Assembly (NCBI GenBank): GCA_031291055.1
Contig: JARLJU010000247.1
Span: forward strand, 1-64,000
Direction of reading: 5' to 3'
Length of the DNA: 64,000 nt
Source: Rudaea sp.
GTDB lineage: Bacteria; Pseudomonadota; Gammaproteobacteria; Xanthomonadales; Rhodanobacteraceae
A program made the position numbers and the translations under genes. This document shows positions 30,039 through 40,493 of the stretch, one piece after another (position 1 is the first letter of the stretch; each line of letters starts with the position of its first letter). The notes beneath the pieces were generated by a model that saw nothing but the letters and a program-made list of their open reading frames with translations, was not told where the DNA came from and did no database searches.

Positions 30039-31409
30039 ATGACTTCCACTGCCCCCCTTCACGTCATCATTCTCGCCGCCGGCGAAGGCAAACGCATGCG
30101 TTCGGCGCTGCCGAAGGTGCTGCTGCCGCTGGCCGGCAAACCCATGCTTGCGCACGTGCTGGCGACCGCGTGCGACCTGGGTCCGGCAGGAATCCATATC
30201 GTGTACGGGCATCGCGGCGATCAGGTGCGTGCCGCGTTCGCCGACCACGCCGAGATTGATTGGGTGTTGCAGTCCGAACAGCGCGGCACCGGTCATGCGC
30301 TGCAGCTGGCGCTCGCGCAGGTTCCCGAAGCCGCGCGCGTGCTGGTGCTTTACGGCGACGTGCCATTGATCCGCGCCACTACGTTGAAACCGCTGACCGA
30401 AGGGACGGCAACGCTCGCCGTGCTGACCGCCGAGCTGTTCGATCCGCACGGCTACGGCCGCGTGGTTCGCGACGGGCTCGGCCAGGTGCGTGCAATCGTG
30501 GAGGAAAAAGATTGCACGCCGGATCAGCGCGCGATCACGACGGTCAATACCGGCATTCTCTCCGCCGACGCGCGCCGCCTGCGCGCGTGGGCGCACAACC
30601 TCGACAACCGCAATGCCCAGGGCGAGTTCTACCTCACCGACATATTCGCCCAGGCCGCGGCCGATGGCTTGCCGGCGACGACGCAGACCTGCCGCGACGA
30701 ACACGAGGCCTTCGGCGCCAACGATGCATGGCAACTGGCGCAACTGGAGCGTCACTTTCAATTGCGGCAGGCAAAGGCTGTCTGCGCGCAAGGCGTACGT
30801 CTGACCGACCCGGCGCGCTTCGATCTGCGCGGCGACGCACTGTTCGGGCACGACGTGGAAATCGATGTCGATGTCATCCTTGAAAACCAGGTGGAACTTG
30901 GCGACGGCGCGCGTATCGGGCCGTTCTCCCGGATCAGCAATTCCACGCTCGCCGCCGGCACCGTCGTGAGTGCGCATTGCGATCTGGATGGCGTCGTCAC
31001 TCACGGGCCGTGCACGATCGGCCCTTTCGCACGCTTGCGCCCAGGAACCGATCTGGCCCCCGGCGCACATATCGGCAATTTTGTAGAAGTGAAAAATGTC
31101 ACGTTCGGCCAGAACGCCAAAGCCGGTCACCTTAGCTACCTCGGCGACGCCAGCATCGGCGCCGACGTCAACATCGGCGCCGGCACTATCACCTGCAACT
31201 ACGACGGCGCCAACAAACACCATACCACGATCGAGGATGGCGCCTTCATCGGCTCGAACACGGCGCTGGTGGCACCCGTCACGGTCGGCAAGGGTGCAAC
31301 GATCGGCGCTGGATCGACGATCGGTTTGAACGCTCCCGCTGGCGAGCTGACCGTCTCGCGCGCGCGGCAGACGACGATTCCGGGCTGGCAGCGGCCGAAG
31401 AAATCCTGA
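30039..31409 (+). CDS. glmU: Bifunctional UDP-GlcNAc pyrophosphorylase / glucosamine-1-phosphate acetyltransferase
   Basis: Makes UDP-N-acetylglucosamine for peptidoglycan and LPS. The 456-residue cytosolic enzyme has the N-terminal uridyltransferase with [17 protein letters not shown] (residues 12-28), QRGTGHAL and YGDVPL. The C-terminal left-handed beta-helix shows hexapeptide repeats ([48 protein letters not shown]) and includes the acetyltransferase His in GHLSYLGD. Length equals E. coli GlmU. glmS, the preceding pathway step, lies 2.2 kb downstream with a minus-strand amidohydrolase between them. Confidence 0.98.
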   Translation: MTSTAPLHVIILAAGEGKRMRSALPKVLLPLAGKPMLAHVLATACDLGPAGIHIVYGHRGDQVRAAFADHAEIDWVLQSEQRGTGHALQLALAQVPEAARVLVLYGDVPLIRATTLKPLTEGTATLAVLTAELFDPHGYGRVVRDGLGQVRAIVEEKDCTPDQRAITTVNTGILSADARRLRAWAHNLDNRNAQGEFYLTDIFAQAAADGLPATTQTCRDEHEAFGANDAWQLAQLERHFQLRQAKAVCAQGVRLTDPARFDLRGDALFGHDVEIDVDVILENQVELGDGARIGPFSRISNSTLAAGTVVSAHCDLDGVVTHGPCTIGPFARLRPGTDLAPGAHIGNFVEVKNVTFGQNAKAGHLSYLGDASIGADVNIGAGTITCNYDGANKHHTTIEDGAFIGSNTALVAPVTVGKGATIGAGSTIGLNAPAGELTVSRARQTTIPGWQRPKKS

Positions 31410-31421
31410 ACGGCGCGCCAT

Positions 31422-33425
31422 TTAGTTTGCGCGACGCGGCACGATCACCAGTGCCTGCTCGATCTTGCCCGGATCGTACACCTTGCCGCCCTTGATTACG
31501 GTATCGACTTTTTCGATATCGGCGATATCGGCGGTCGGGTCGCCGTCGATGAGGATCATGTCGGCGAGCTTGCCTGCGGCGATCACGCCGCGATCCTTGT
31601 TCACGCCCATCACCTGCGCCGATGTCCAGGTGTCCATGCGCAGAACTTCGGTCGCCGGAATTCCGGCGCGCACATAAAGCTCAAGCTCGTGATGCAGGCT
31701 GTAGCCGGCCAGCGAATCAGTGCCGGGAATGATCGTCACGCCGGCATCGTGCAACGCCTTGAGCAGATCAAGCATGGCCGGAAACGCCTGCGCATAAGCC
31801 TCCTTCTTGTCCTTCGGCACCTCAAGCGCGCCACTGAGCAAGCCGCGCCGGACCTGAGGCGGAAAGCGCGGAGCAATGTTCGCCAGCCCGGGCGTCACTG
31901 CCGCAGGGTCGCCACTGAACAGGCCTTCGAACACGTTCATGGTCGGATCCAGCACGGTATGGTGCCGCTTGAGGAAAGCGATGAACTCGCGCACCTGGGG
32001 CTTGTCCGGCGTGAACTCGCGCGCGTGCTCGGCAACCTTGATGAAGCGGTCGCGATTGCGTGTTTCCTGCACTGCGGGAAACAGGAAATTCAGCTCGATG
32101 AAGTTCAGGTGCTGGATCTCGTCGGCGCCACCATCGACGAACTGACGCGCCGACATGAACGCCGGCACATGGCCGCTGACGCGCAGTCCGCGCGCATGGG
32201 CGCGCTCGGCAATGATCGGCATCAATGCCGGCTTCACCGACGAATATATTTTTATCTGCGCATAGCCGTGATCGGCATACCAGTCGACGTCCTTGATCGC
32301 CTCTTCGGCGGTGTCGACACGCATCCTGGTCGGTCCGGCGAGTGGGCCGGTGCCATCGATGATGCCGGCTTTGAGCACGCGCGGGCCCAGTTCGCTGCCG
32401 TCGTCGAAACGCGCGACGCGTTTGAGGAATCCGTCGGTATCGTTGGCCATGTCGCGCGCGCTGGTCACGCCGGCGATCAGATCGAGTGCCCCATCGACGT
32501 CGCCGAAATGCTGGTGGTTGTCCCACAATCCGGGCATCAGGAAACGGCCATGTGCGTCGATGACTTCCGCTCCGTCTGGCTGCTTGAAATCCGCGTCGGT
32601 GACGACGCGTACGATGCGGTCGCCTTCGATCAGCACGCTCATGCCCGGCGTCACCGAGAGATCGCGCGGATCGAACAGGCGCGCGTTGCGGACGGCGAGC
32701 GCTTTTCCTGGTTCGTGAGTGAGATCACGCGCAATGCGCACCGACCACGCGCCATCGGTCGCGTCTTGTGCCGTCTGCAATTGCGCAACGGCGTCGCGGT
32801 AGTCGGGTGACACGATCGTCAGCCAGCTGGAAACCTGCGCCGCCGTATTGCCGTCCCGATCCAGCCATACATCGGTTGGCGTGAAGCCGAGTCCACTGAT
32901 GAGGTAGTGACTCAGCGTGGCGTTGCCAACCGTCGCGGACACGTCGACGCTACCGATCGCTTCGATGGCAGCCACGCCCGCGGGCAGCAGCGCGAGTCGA
33001 TGGCCCGGCGCGTTTAGCAGAGCGCGTGCCAGCACGCCGAGAAATTCCGGCGGCGCGCTGAGCGGCAGGTAAAACGCTGCGCCCGACACTGTTTGCTCGC
33101 CGTGTTCGGTGCGGTTGCTCCAACTGGCCTTGCCGTTGGCCATGCTGAATTTCTCGCTGACTGCAGCCTTCATGTAGTCGTTGCCGGCTGCCGAGTATTC
33201 GATTGGCACGCCGGCCGAGTCGAGTTTCCAGGTCGCGGTGATGCGATCACCGCGGCCGCGGTCGTTGTAGGAATATTCGCTGCGCGCGGCGCCATCGCCG
33301 AGGGCAGTGACGGTCTGCGTACCTGCGGGAATGCCCTGGATCAGGACCTGGTCCTCGCGTCCCGCAGAAGCTGCCTGGACGAGGCTTGCAGTCAGCGACA
33401 AGAGCAACAGCCATTTTGCATTCAC
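31422..33425 (-). CDS. Secreted metal-dependent amidohydrolase
   Basis: The 667-residue product starts with GTG at 33425, behind an AAGGAG site, and has a signal peptide MNAKWLLLLSLTASLVQAASA. Residues about 25-245 form an extra N-terminal beta-rich domain. The TIM-barrel amidohydrolase follows with metal-site residues in DNHQHFGD (HxH), the possible carboxylated Lys in AQIKIYSS, His in VSGHVPAF and EIQHLNF, and Asp in IPGTDSLAG. It resembles imidazolonepropionase/prolidase-like secreted amidohydrolases. The substrate is unknown. It converges with glmU (12 bases apart) and is divergent from glmS. The N-terminal domain is longer than in most family members. Confidence 0.85.
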   Translation of the reverse strand: MNAKWLLLLSLTASLVQAASAGREDQVLIQGIPAGTQTVTALGDGAARSEYSYNDRGRGDRITATWKLDSAGVPIEYSAAGNDYMKAAVSEKFSMANGKASWSNRTEHGEQTVSGAAFYLPLSAPPEFLGVLARALLNAPGHRLALLPAGVAAIEAIGSVDVSATVGNATLSHYLISGLGFTPTDVWLDRDGNTAAQVSSWLTIVSPDYRDAVAQLQTAQDATDGAWSVRIARDLTHEPGKALAVRNARLFDPRDLSVTPGMSVLIEGDRIVRVVTDADFKQPDGAEVIDAHGRFLMPGLWDNHQHFGDVDGALDLIAGVTSARDMANDTDGFLKRVARFDDGSELGPRVLKAGIIDGTGPLAGPTRMRVDTAEEAIKDVDWYADHGYAQIKIYSSVKPALMPIIAERAHARGLRVSGHVPAFMSARQFVDGGADEIQHLNFIELNFLFPAVQETRNRDRFIKVAEHAREFTPDKPQVREFIAFLKRHHTVLDPTMNVFEGLFSGDPAAVTPGLANIAPRFPPQVRRGLLSGALEVPKDKKEAYAQAFPAMLDLLKALHDAGVTIIPGTDSLAGYSLHHELELYVRAGIPATEVLRMDTWTSAQVMGVNKDRGVIAAGKLADMILIDGDPTADIADIEKVDTVIKGGKVYDPGKIEQALVIVPRRAN

Positions 33426-33596
33426 GATCGGTTTTCTCCTTGACGACGCGCAGCAGAACATGATTGCCGGCAGCATGCCCGTGGCGGACGGCACAATATC
33501 GCGCTTTTATCCCACAACGCCGGAAAAAACCACAAAACCGGCCGCGCCTCGGCCGGGAACCCGCTAAAATGGGCAACTGGATTCGAGGATGGTCTC

Positions 33597-35429
33597 ATGT
33601 GCGGAATCGTCGGTGCCGCCGCGCGGCGCGATGTGGTCGGAACGCTGATCGCGGGGCTCAAGGCGCTGGAATACCGCGGCTACGATTCGGCCGGTATCGC
33701 CCTGCTCACCGACCATGGCCTGGAGCGCGTGCGCACCAAGGGCAAGGTGCATGAACTGGAATTGCTGCACGCGACGCAGCCGATCGCCGGTCTCACCGGC
33801 ATCGCGCATACGCGCTGGGCCACGCACGGCGCGCCGAACACGGTCAATGCCCACCCCATCTCGTCACGCGACAATGTGGCTGTTGTACACAATGGGATTA
33901 TCGAGAATCACGAGGAACTGCGTGCGGAACTGCGGGCGCTGGATTACGAATTCGCGACCGAAACCGACACCGAAGTCATCGCCCATCTGATCGAGCACTA
34001 CCACGCCTCGGGGGCGAGCCTGCGCGAAGCGGTGCAGCAGGTGATCCCGCGCCTGCGCGGCGCCTATGCCATCGCGGCGATCTCCCGGCGCGAGCCCGGC
34101 CATGTCGTCGGTGCGCGCCGCGGCAGTCCGATGGTCGTGGGTCTCGCCGACGGCGAACAGTTCATCGCCTCGGATATTCACGCCCTGCTGCCGGTGACGC
34201 GACGTTTCATCTATCTGGCCGAGGGCGATGTCGTCGAGGCCATGACCGATCGCGTGCAAGTCTACGACGAGCACGGTGCGGCCGTGGAACGACCGGTCAA
34301 GCTGGCGCATTTCGGCGCCGATGCAGTCGAACGTGGCGAATATCGCCACTACATGCTCAAGGAGATCCACGAGCAGCCACAGGCGATCGCCGATACGCTC
34401 GAAGGCCGCATCGCCGGCGGCCACATCCTCACCGCCATTTTCGGTGTCGGCGCGCATGAACTTTTGAGCCAGACCCGCAACGTGCATCTGATCGCCTGTG
34501 GCTCCAGCTATCACGCCGCCCTGATTGCGCGGTACTGGATCGAGAGCCTCGCGGGGATTCCGTGCAATGTGGAAATCGCCTCGGAGTATCGGTATCGCGA
34601 CGTCGTCGTGCCGGTCGACACGCTGTTCGTCAGCGTCAGCCAGTCGGGTGAAACCGCCGATACGCTGGCGGCGCTGAAACTGGCAAAAGCCAGGAAATAC
34701 CTCACGACAGTTGCCATCTGCAACGTGCCAGAATCATCGATCGTGCGCGAATCCGCGCTCGCGCTGATGACGCGCGCCGGTCCTGAAATTGGCGTCGCCT
34801 CGACCAAGGCGTTCACGACGCAACTCGTTGCGCTGGCCCTGCTCGCGCTGGAAATCGCACGCCACCACGGCATCGACCTGAGGCGTTATGAGACGCTCGT
34901 GCACCAGCTCGAAACGCTGCCGGGGACGGTACGCGACGTGCTCGCGCTCGACGCGGAAATCCAGAAGCTTGCCAGGCATTTCGTCACCAAGGATCACGCC
35001 CTGTTCCTCGGCCGCGGCACTCAGTATCCGATCGCGATGGAAGGTGCGCTCAAGCTCAAGGAAATTTCCTATATCCACGCCGAGGCATATCCGGCCGGCG
35101 AACTCAAGCACGGCCCGCTCGCGCTCGTGGACGAGAACATGCCGGTGATCGCAGTCGCACCCAACGATCATCTGCTGGAAAAACTCAAATCCAATCTCGA
35201 GGAAGTCCGCGCCCGCGGTGGCGAACTCTACGTGCTTGCCGATGCCGATGTCGCCGCCCACATACCAAGACACAGCGGTCATCTGCTCGTGCTCCCGGCC
35301 TGCGGCGAACTGATCGCGCCGATCGTGTTCACCGTCCCGCTGCAACTGCTCGCCTATCACGTCGCCGTGCTGCGCGGCACCGACGTGGATCAGCCGCGCA
35401 ACCTGGCGAAAAGCGTCACTGTGGAATAG
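33597..35429 (+). CDS. glmS: Glutamine-fructose-6-phosphate aminotransferase (isomerizing)
   Basis: First enzyme of hexosamine synthesis: fructose-6-phosphate plus glutamine gives glucosamine-6-phosphate. The 610-residue product has the N-terminal nucleophile Cys2 (MCGIVGAA), the glutaminase loop THGAPNTVNAHP, two SIS domains (SVSQSGETADT, GRGTQYPIAMEGALKLKE) and the conserved C-terminus PRNLAKSVTVE. Length equals E. coli GlmS. A glmS ribozyme is not expected in this group and none was seen. The gene is alone on its strand here. Confidence 0.98.
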   Translation: MCGIVGAAARRDVVGTLIAGLKALEYRGYDSAGIALLTDHGLERVRTKGKVHELELLHATQPIAGLTGIAHTRWATHGAPNTVNAHPISSRDNVAVVHNGIIENHEELRAELRALDYEFATETDTEVIAHLIEHYHASGASLREAVQQVIPRLRGAYAIAAISRREPGHVVGARRGSPMVVGLADGEQFIASDIHALLPVTRRFIYLAEGDVVEAMTDRVQVYDEHGAAVERPVKLAHFGADAVERGEYRHYMLKEIHEQPQAIADTLEGRIAGGHILTAIFGVGAHELLSQTRNVHLIACGSSYHAALIARYWIESLAGIPCNVEIASEYRYRDVVVPVDTLFVSVSQSGETADTLAALKLAKARKYLTTVAICNVPESSIVRESALALMTRAGPEIGVASTKAFTTQLVALALLALEIARHHGIDLRRYETLVHQLETLPGTVRDVLALDAEIQKLARHFVTKDHALFLGRGTQYPIAMEGALKLKEISYIHAEAYPAGELKHGPLALVDENMPVIAVAPNDHLLEKLKSNLEEVRARGGELYVLADADVAAHIPRHSGHLLVLPACGELIAPIVFTVPLQLLAYHVAVLRGTDVDQPRNLAKSVTVE

Positions 35430-35894
35430 GCGCCGCGCACCGCCATTCCCGTTGGCAAGAGTGAACAAACCGTACAACTCGCTAACAAGGGGTACAACTT
35501 GGCCGCGTTTTCGCTGCCTGCTGAGATAACAGAACGCACAACAATAAACGTGGATGACGCGTGCAAACAGCGGCACTCTGTGCCGCGCTGAACTCAGGGG
35601 CCGAGACGATTGACGCCAAGGCAGAAGCGCACAGCATCTCCCGGCGAACAGTCTGTGGCTCTAAATGGCGGGAGTTGGGCCGACCAAGCGACATTCGCCA
35701 CGATGTGGCCCAACGTCTTTTTCACAGGGGCGAATATTCAATCGCCATTGACAGTTCTTGGCTGGTCGGCGACGCCACTTGTGATTGCCTCCGGTGTCAG
35801 CTTTACTGTCGTGAATCTGGATCCCTGACCGTCGGCTTGTGGCCGCCTGCTGCACGAACTTTCAATCAGCCAGTCACACGTCGTGCGCCTGCCG
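35430..35894. other. Gene-poor gap after glmS
   Basis: About 465 bases with no gene I can support. GC content is lower than in flanking genes. One plus-strand frame (about 35610-35828, TTG start) gives a plausible-looking 72-residue peptide, but it has no ribosome-binding site, mixed third-position bases and no recognisable motif. No clear terminator for glmS or for the converging secreted protein gene was found. Confidence 0.5.
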
Positions 35895-38800
35895 TCACAG
35901 CCGGCACGATTCAAATCCGCCGCTAAAGACTAAGTCGCTATTGGTGGAAACGTTGAAATCGCCGCTTGTCAGAGATTGGATCGGCGTCGGATTGGGGATG
36001 GTCACGCTGGCGGTGATCGTTAGTCCGGTGACTGGTGCTGTGTAGAACCGCTGTGCGCTATTCAGCGTAGCCACTCCATTGACCATTGACGCACTGCCTA
36101 GGTCTACCGTGCCGCCGCATGCTGAGATAGTGAAATCGACGGTGGCAGTGTCGGCAATCGTGTTGCCAGCACCGTCTTGTTCCGTCACCGTGATGGTGCC
36201 GAGAGTATCTCCCTGGATAAGGTCGCTGGGTTGGGTCGTGAATGTCAGTACGTTGGCGGCGAAATCGGCTGTCACGCTGATATTTGTTGTGACGTTGACG
36301 TCGGTGCGCGGATTCACGGTCAAGCCATCGCTCCATTGCACGAAGTGATAGCCAGTGTTCGGTACCGCCGTCACCGCGCTGCCGTCGGATCCAAAGTTCA
36401 CCGTCTGCGGCGACGAGCCGTTGATCGTGCCGTTGGCACCGGCCGTGTAGGTCAGCGTGTAGGTATCGGTCGTGAAGCTCGCCACGACCGTGCAGTCGGC
36501 CGTGATCGCATTGGTCGTGTAGGTCGTGCCGATCAGCGCGCCACCGCAGGTGCCGCCGACACTGGCGGTATAGCCGGGGTTGGGCGTTACCGTGAACGTC
36601 GTGGTCCCGTTGTAATTCACCGTCTGCGGGGTGTTCGGTGAGATCGCTCCGTTCGCGCCGGCACTCGGTGTCACCGTATACGTGTTGATCGCGAAGCTGG
36701 CGGTGACATTGATATCCGCCGTGACGTTCGTATCCGTCCGCGGATTTGCCGTCGAACCGTCGCTCCACTGCACGAAATAGTATCCGGTGTTCGGCACGGC
36801 CATCACCGCCGTACCGCTGCCGCCGTAGTCGACCGTCTGCAATGGGTTGCCGTTGATCGTTCCGTTGCCATCCGTCGTGTATGACAAGGAGTACGTGTTG
36901 GTTGTGCAGGTCACGTCGACGTCGCTCACGTTCGTCGTGGAGACCGTGCCCGTCGCATTGGCCAACGTGCAGGTCTGGCCCGTGGGCTGGGCCTGCACGC
37001 TTACGGTGTATGCGGCGTTGGATGGTGCTTCCGTTGCGAACTGGTAGTTGGATGCACCGGGCGTGATGCTTGCAGTTTGACTGCCCCACGTCAGCCCTAG
37101 TACCAGGCCGGATGCCGCAAGGCCGGACACGGAGCCGCCGATCGAATACGCCGAAGGCCATGCCAGGGCCAGGTTGTATCCATTGACGGAACCGATGCCG
37201 GTGGCGAAATCCCAACCCGTGGTGGCCGCATAGGCAGGAACATACGACGAGTTGCTGGTCGAAAGCTTGCCAACCGTGCCCGATGCCACGTAGCAGTTGT
37301 TCGAACCCGTGCAGCCGACAACGATGTCGCCTTGCGTGATGTCGTAGAAAACGCAGGACGACGAAACGCCGCTGCCAAGCGTCGAGTCGCACGACGGATT
37401 GCCGCTGGTGCCATACGCCGCGGCGGCGAGCGCGTAATACGTCGGATTCGGATTGCCCTGGGCGGAACCGGTGTATTGATTGACCAGCGCCTGGATGCCG
37501 GCCATGACCGCTGTGGCGATTTCGGTACCTCCAATTTCGAAGACGGTCGGATTCGCCCCGGTCGTCGAACAGCCGTCGTGGGCGGAATCGAAAGTGCATT
37601 CGGCCGCATAACCGTGATACCGGGTGCCGTCACCTGCAAACAGCGCAACATCCGGTATGTCGCGGACGCCGTCGCCGGGATTGCCGATCAACCCGGCCTG
37701 CCAGGATGGCTTGGGATAACCTGCACACGTGCCGCTGACCACATCGGGTGTCGAGGGAGATGGAGCACCGCTTGCGCAGCCGCTGGGTCCGCCACCGCCG
37801 GCCACAATAGAGGATGTGCTGTCATCGTTCCACGGAATCTCGTTGATGTAGGACGTTGCATTGCCGGCGATCCACGTACCGCTGCCAAGATCGGTGCCGC
37901 CGACCGCGACGTTGTACGGTGTCGACGCCGTCTCGCTGACAGCGATGCCATTCTTCGCCGGATAAAAAAAATCACACGCGGCCGCGCCCAAGTCTCCGGT
38001 CGCCGCGAATACCGACACGCCGCGCGCCGCAGCGGTCTGGTAGGTGGATGCAAAGGCGGCATTCCCGCTCGCGCCGTCAGACGCCTCGCAATCGGCAAAG
38101 TTGAAGCTCCACAGCATCGTTGGATCGTCCATGGAGTTCAGATTCTGCATTGCGATCAAGCCGCCAAATGTGGTGGCAGTGTTCCCGCAGCTGACGATCT
38201 CCACGACAGCGCCGGGAGCCGCCGCGCCGGCAAACTCTGCTTCCGAAATCGCAGCTGTCGTTAGCGCAGGATCAACAGTCGTCGGGACCGTGCAATCCGG
38301 CGTCAGAAACGGCAAGTTCGACGCGGCGAGCCCGTTTCGGGCGCGGAAGGCGGTGTAGTCCTTGGAAGACGGGGGGAACTGGTCCGAAAACACGGCAATG
38401 GTCTGGCCCGCGCCGGATATGTTGGCCGCGAACAATGCGCTGAGGTCGTAAATGGTCGCCAGATCCTGCGCACCGACCAGCAGGCCACTGCAATAAGTAT
38501 CACCGGTGGGACAAACTTGATCGGGTTGATTACCTGTGTTGCTGTGAGATCCGGTAACCAAATCGACGGCGTTGGGCGTCCCCATGGACGTCGAACGAGG
38601 CATGAAGTCGTGAAGCGAGACGACGCCGTTAACCGCCGGGACCAGCGCGGTCGGGATCTGCGGGACATTCATATTAGCGATGTGGGCCACCCCGGCGACG
38701 TTCAGATGGTGGACCTCCGTCCTGAACGCCGCTTTCACCTGCCCGGCGGTGCCGGAGAAGTCGATCATCATGCCGTCGGCATGCGCCTTGTTCACCGAAA

Positions 38801-39221
38801 ACCCGTTCGACGCCAGCCAGCTCACGATCGTGTCGATGTCGGATTGGGCTGGACCATACTGCCCGACTTGTTTGGCGGTCAGCCAGTGATGGTAGTAAGG
38901 CGACTTGGGGTCGGTCTGTCCGGCCATGAGCGCATCGAGCGCACTTTCGGACGCCACTGGGCGGTGCAACAACAGCAGCATGTGCTCGAGCGGGAACTCG
39001 TCCGCGACCGCGCCGAGGTCATTGGCTTTCGTGGCTTCCGGACGCACGCCAGTGTGCATCGGCGTATAGCGAGACTGATCGATATTTTCTCTGATTTGCG
39101 GCGCGGCAGGCGGCGGTGCAAAGCTGAAAAGCGGCATGGCAGCGCGAACCGGCATCGTTGCCAGCATGGCGCAGATCGTGCACAAAAAACCGAACGCTGC
39201 GAACGATCGCATCGTGGTCAT
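35895..39221 (-). CDS. Secreted S53 (sedolisin/kumamolisin)-like protein with apparently lost catalytic residues and C-terminal repeats
   Basis: The 1108-residue protein has a signal peptide (about 1-27), a pro-kumamolisin activation domain (about 60-215), an S53 fold (about 225-690), three InlB/List_Bact-type repeats (about 773-990), a Big-like domain (about 990-1090) and a C-terminal DLVFSGGFE motif. The S53 fold keeps the oxyanion-hole Asp (AATGDLGAA) and the calcium site (YDITQGD...GWDFATGIG). By eye, the catalytic Ser of the SGTS motif is Glu567 (IGGTEIATA). The Asp of the E-x3-D pair is Glu327 and the Glu is Ala323 (AAISEAEFAGAAAPGA). The protein may therefore be non-proteolytic. An active-site misalignment cannot be excluded without a profile. 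No neighbour suggests a role. Confidence 0.8.
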   Translation of the reverse strand: MTTMRSFAAFGFLCTICAMLATMPVRAAMPLFSFAPPPAAPQIRENIDQSRYTPMHTGVRPEATKANDLGAVADEFPLEHMLLLLHRPVASESALDALMAGQTDPKSPYYHHWLTAKQVGQYGPAQSDIDTIVSWLASNGFSVNKAHADGMMIDFSGTAGQVKAAFRTEVHHLNVAGVAHIANMNVPQIPTALVPAVNGVVSLHDFMPRSTSMGTPNAVDLVTGSHSNTGNQPDQVCPTGDTYCSGLLVGAQDLATIYDLSALFAANISGAGQTIAVFSDQFPPSSKDYTAFRARNGLAASNLPFLTPDCTVPTTVDPALTTAAISEAEFAGAAAPGAVVEIVSCGNTATTFGGLIAMQNLNSMDDPTMLWSFNFADCEASDGASGNAAFASTYQTAAARGVSVFAATGDLGAAACDFFYPAKNGIAVSETASTPYNVAVGGTDLGSGTWIAGNATSYINEIPWNDDSTSSIVAGGGGPSGCASGAPSPSTPDVVSGTCAGYPKPSWQAGLIGNPGDGVRDIPDVALFAGDGTRYHGYAAECTFDSAHDGCSTTGANPTVFEIGGTEIATAVMAGIQALVNQYTGSAQGNPNPTYYALAAAAYGTSGNPSCDSTLGSGVSSSCVFYDITQGDIVVGCTGSNNCYVASGTVGKLSTSNSSYVPAYAATTGWDFATGIGSVNGYNLALAWPSAYSIGGSVSGLAASGLVLGLTWGSQTASITPGASNYQFATEAPSNAAYTVSVQAQPTGQTCTLANATGTVSTTNVSDVDVTCTTNTYSLSYTTDGNGTINGNPLQTVDYGGSGTAVMAVPNTGYYFVQWSDGSTANPRTDTNVTADINVTASFAINTYTVTPSAGANGAISPNTPQTVNYNGTTTFTVTPNPGYTASVGGTCGGALIGTTYTTNAITADCTVVASFTTDTYTLTYTAGANGTINGSSPQTVNFGSDGSAVTAVPNTGYHFVQWSDGLTVNPRTDVNVTTNISVTADFAANVLTFTTQPSDLIQGDTLGTITVTEQDGAGNTIADTATVDFTISACGGTVDLGSASMVNGVATLNSAQRFYTAPVTGLTITASVTIPNPTPIQSLTSGDFNVSTNSDLVFSGGFESCRL
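36255..36905 (-). repeat. Three tandem ~70-residue repeats in the S53-like gene
   Basis: Three repeats begin NTYSLSYTTDGNGTING, NTYTVTPSAGANGAISP and DTYTLTYTAGANGTING, and each has a QTVxY/F block. Repeats 1 and 3 share VPNTGYxFVQWSDGxTxNPRTD and differ at few positions, so they are a recent duplication. Repeat 2 is diverged and has a cysteine pair in GTCGGALIGTTYTTNAITADC. They match InlB B-repeat-like secreted modules and probably extend the protein from the surface. Confidence 0.8.
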
Positions 39222-39554
39222 CTGAACCCCCTGCTTTCGAGACCGGAAGTCTATGCCATATCTGCCGCATCCGAAAAGACCTCGCGGAAGGCAAGGTCAA
39301 GCGCGCACCAGTTGCACGCAATCTCTTGTGGCGACGTCAGAAGAAATCGTCGCCGATGAGACGTACGAAACCCCATGAATGCAACACCCGCTTTGCGGCA
39401 GCGAAGCGGAAAAACGCACTGACCGGTTCGGGCCGACCTGGGCCGTTGATGAAGTCAACAGAGGAGGAGTGGTGATTTGTGCAGTCGACGGACGCCTTGC
39501 GACCCTAAGCAGCCGCCCGACAAAAGGCCGCCATGGAGAAACCTACGCACGTTC
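39222..39554. other. Intergenic region upstream of the S53-like gene
   Basis: About 333 bases between two minus-strand genes. Short open frames on both strands lack ribosome-binding sites and family motifs. No terminator, repeat or strong promoter box was found. The S53-like gene's promoter must lie here unless it is co-transcribed with the esterase. Confidence 0.5.
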
Positions 39555-40493
39555 TCAATCAGCGACGATGCCGGTCGTGCGCAGCCACGCCTCGACCAGC
39601 TCCGGCCAGGCGGTAATCGGAAGCGATGTCCGCCGCAAGCCGAACGCGTGCCCGCCGTGCGCGTACAGATGCATCTCCACCGGCACACCGGCCTTCTTCA
39701 GTGCAGAGTAGTAAACCAGCGATTGATTCACGCCGTCCACGTTGTCATCTTCGGCCTGCGCCAAAAATGTGGGCGGTGTCTCGCCGGAAACCGGAACATT
39801 GGGATTCAACGCATCATGGTCGGTCGCCAGGTGCCCCGGATAAATCGCGACGGCAAAATCGGGACGGGCGCTTTCTTTGTCGGCCGCATCCAGCGGCGTA
39901 TACAAGCGGCGTCTGAAGTTAGTACTCGCTTCAGCCGCCAGATACCCTCCCGCTGAAAAACCGAGCACACCAACCTTGCGGGGATCAATATGCCATTCCG
40001 CAGCGTGAGACCGCACCAATCTCAATGCCCTCTGGGCGTCTTCCAATGCCGGCACGGATAACTCGCGATTGTGCGGGCGGCAATCGCATCGCCAGTCATA
40101 AGGCTTGCTCGGGACGCGATACTTCAACACGATGCAGGTGATTCCCCTGGATGTCAGCCAGTCGCAAACTTCCGTGCCCTCCAGGTCCATGGCGAGTATC
40201 TGAAAGCCGCCGCCCGGAAACACGACGACCGCGACTCCCGTGTTCTTTTCCCTTGGGGAATAGACCGTCATCGTGGGTTGCAAGACATTGCTGACGGAAA
40301 CCACGGGCTTGCCTGCGACCAGTGAATTTCCTGTTTTGGCATACTCCGGCCCGGGCATGGGCTGGGCGTCCGGCACTCGCCCTGGCCAAATTGGTATTTG
40401 CGTGTTCTCGGCGGCGGGCGGCCAACCCATCGGCTGCGCAGGCGCGCTTGCGCATACCGTCAGCAGACACAAAGCAATGGCCCACAACTTCAT
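39555..40493 (-). CDS. Secreted alpha/beta-hydrolase (acetyl esterase / BD-FAE type)
   Basis: The 312-residue product has a signal peptide MKLWAIALCLLTVCASAPAQ and a consensus GGAGGAA ribosome-binding site. The alpha/beta-hydrolase fold shows the HGG-like oxyanion strand VVVFPGGGFQILAM, the nucleophile elbow GFSAGG, an Asp region (AEDDNVDGVNQS) and the catalytic His in AHGGHAFGLR. The layout resembles secreted acetyl xylan esterases and related BD-FAE enzymes that remove acetyl or feruloyl groups from plant polysaccharides. Substrate is inferred only at family level. It is alone on the minus strand with gene-poor DNA on both sides. Confidence 0.88.
   Translation of the reverse strand: MKLWAIALCLLTVCASAPAQPMGWPPAAENTQIPIWPGRVPDAQPMPGPEYAKTGNSLVAGKPVVSVSNVLQPTMTVYSPREKNTGVAVVVFPGGGFQILAMDLEGTEVCDWLTSRGITCIVLKYRVPSKPYDWRCDCRPHNRELSVPALEDAQRALRLVRSHAAEWHIDPRKVGVLGFSAGGYLAAEASTNFRRRLYTPLDAADKESARPDFAVAIYPGHLATDHDALNPNVPVSGETPPTFLAQAEDDNVDGVNQSLVYYSALKKAGVPVEMHLYAHGGHAFGLRRTSLPITAWPELVEAWLRTTGIVAD

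Noticed and set aside
35610..35828. A 72-codon plus-strand ORF after glmS
   Set aside because: TTG start, no ribosome-binding site and mixed codon use; left as an unannotated stretch.
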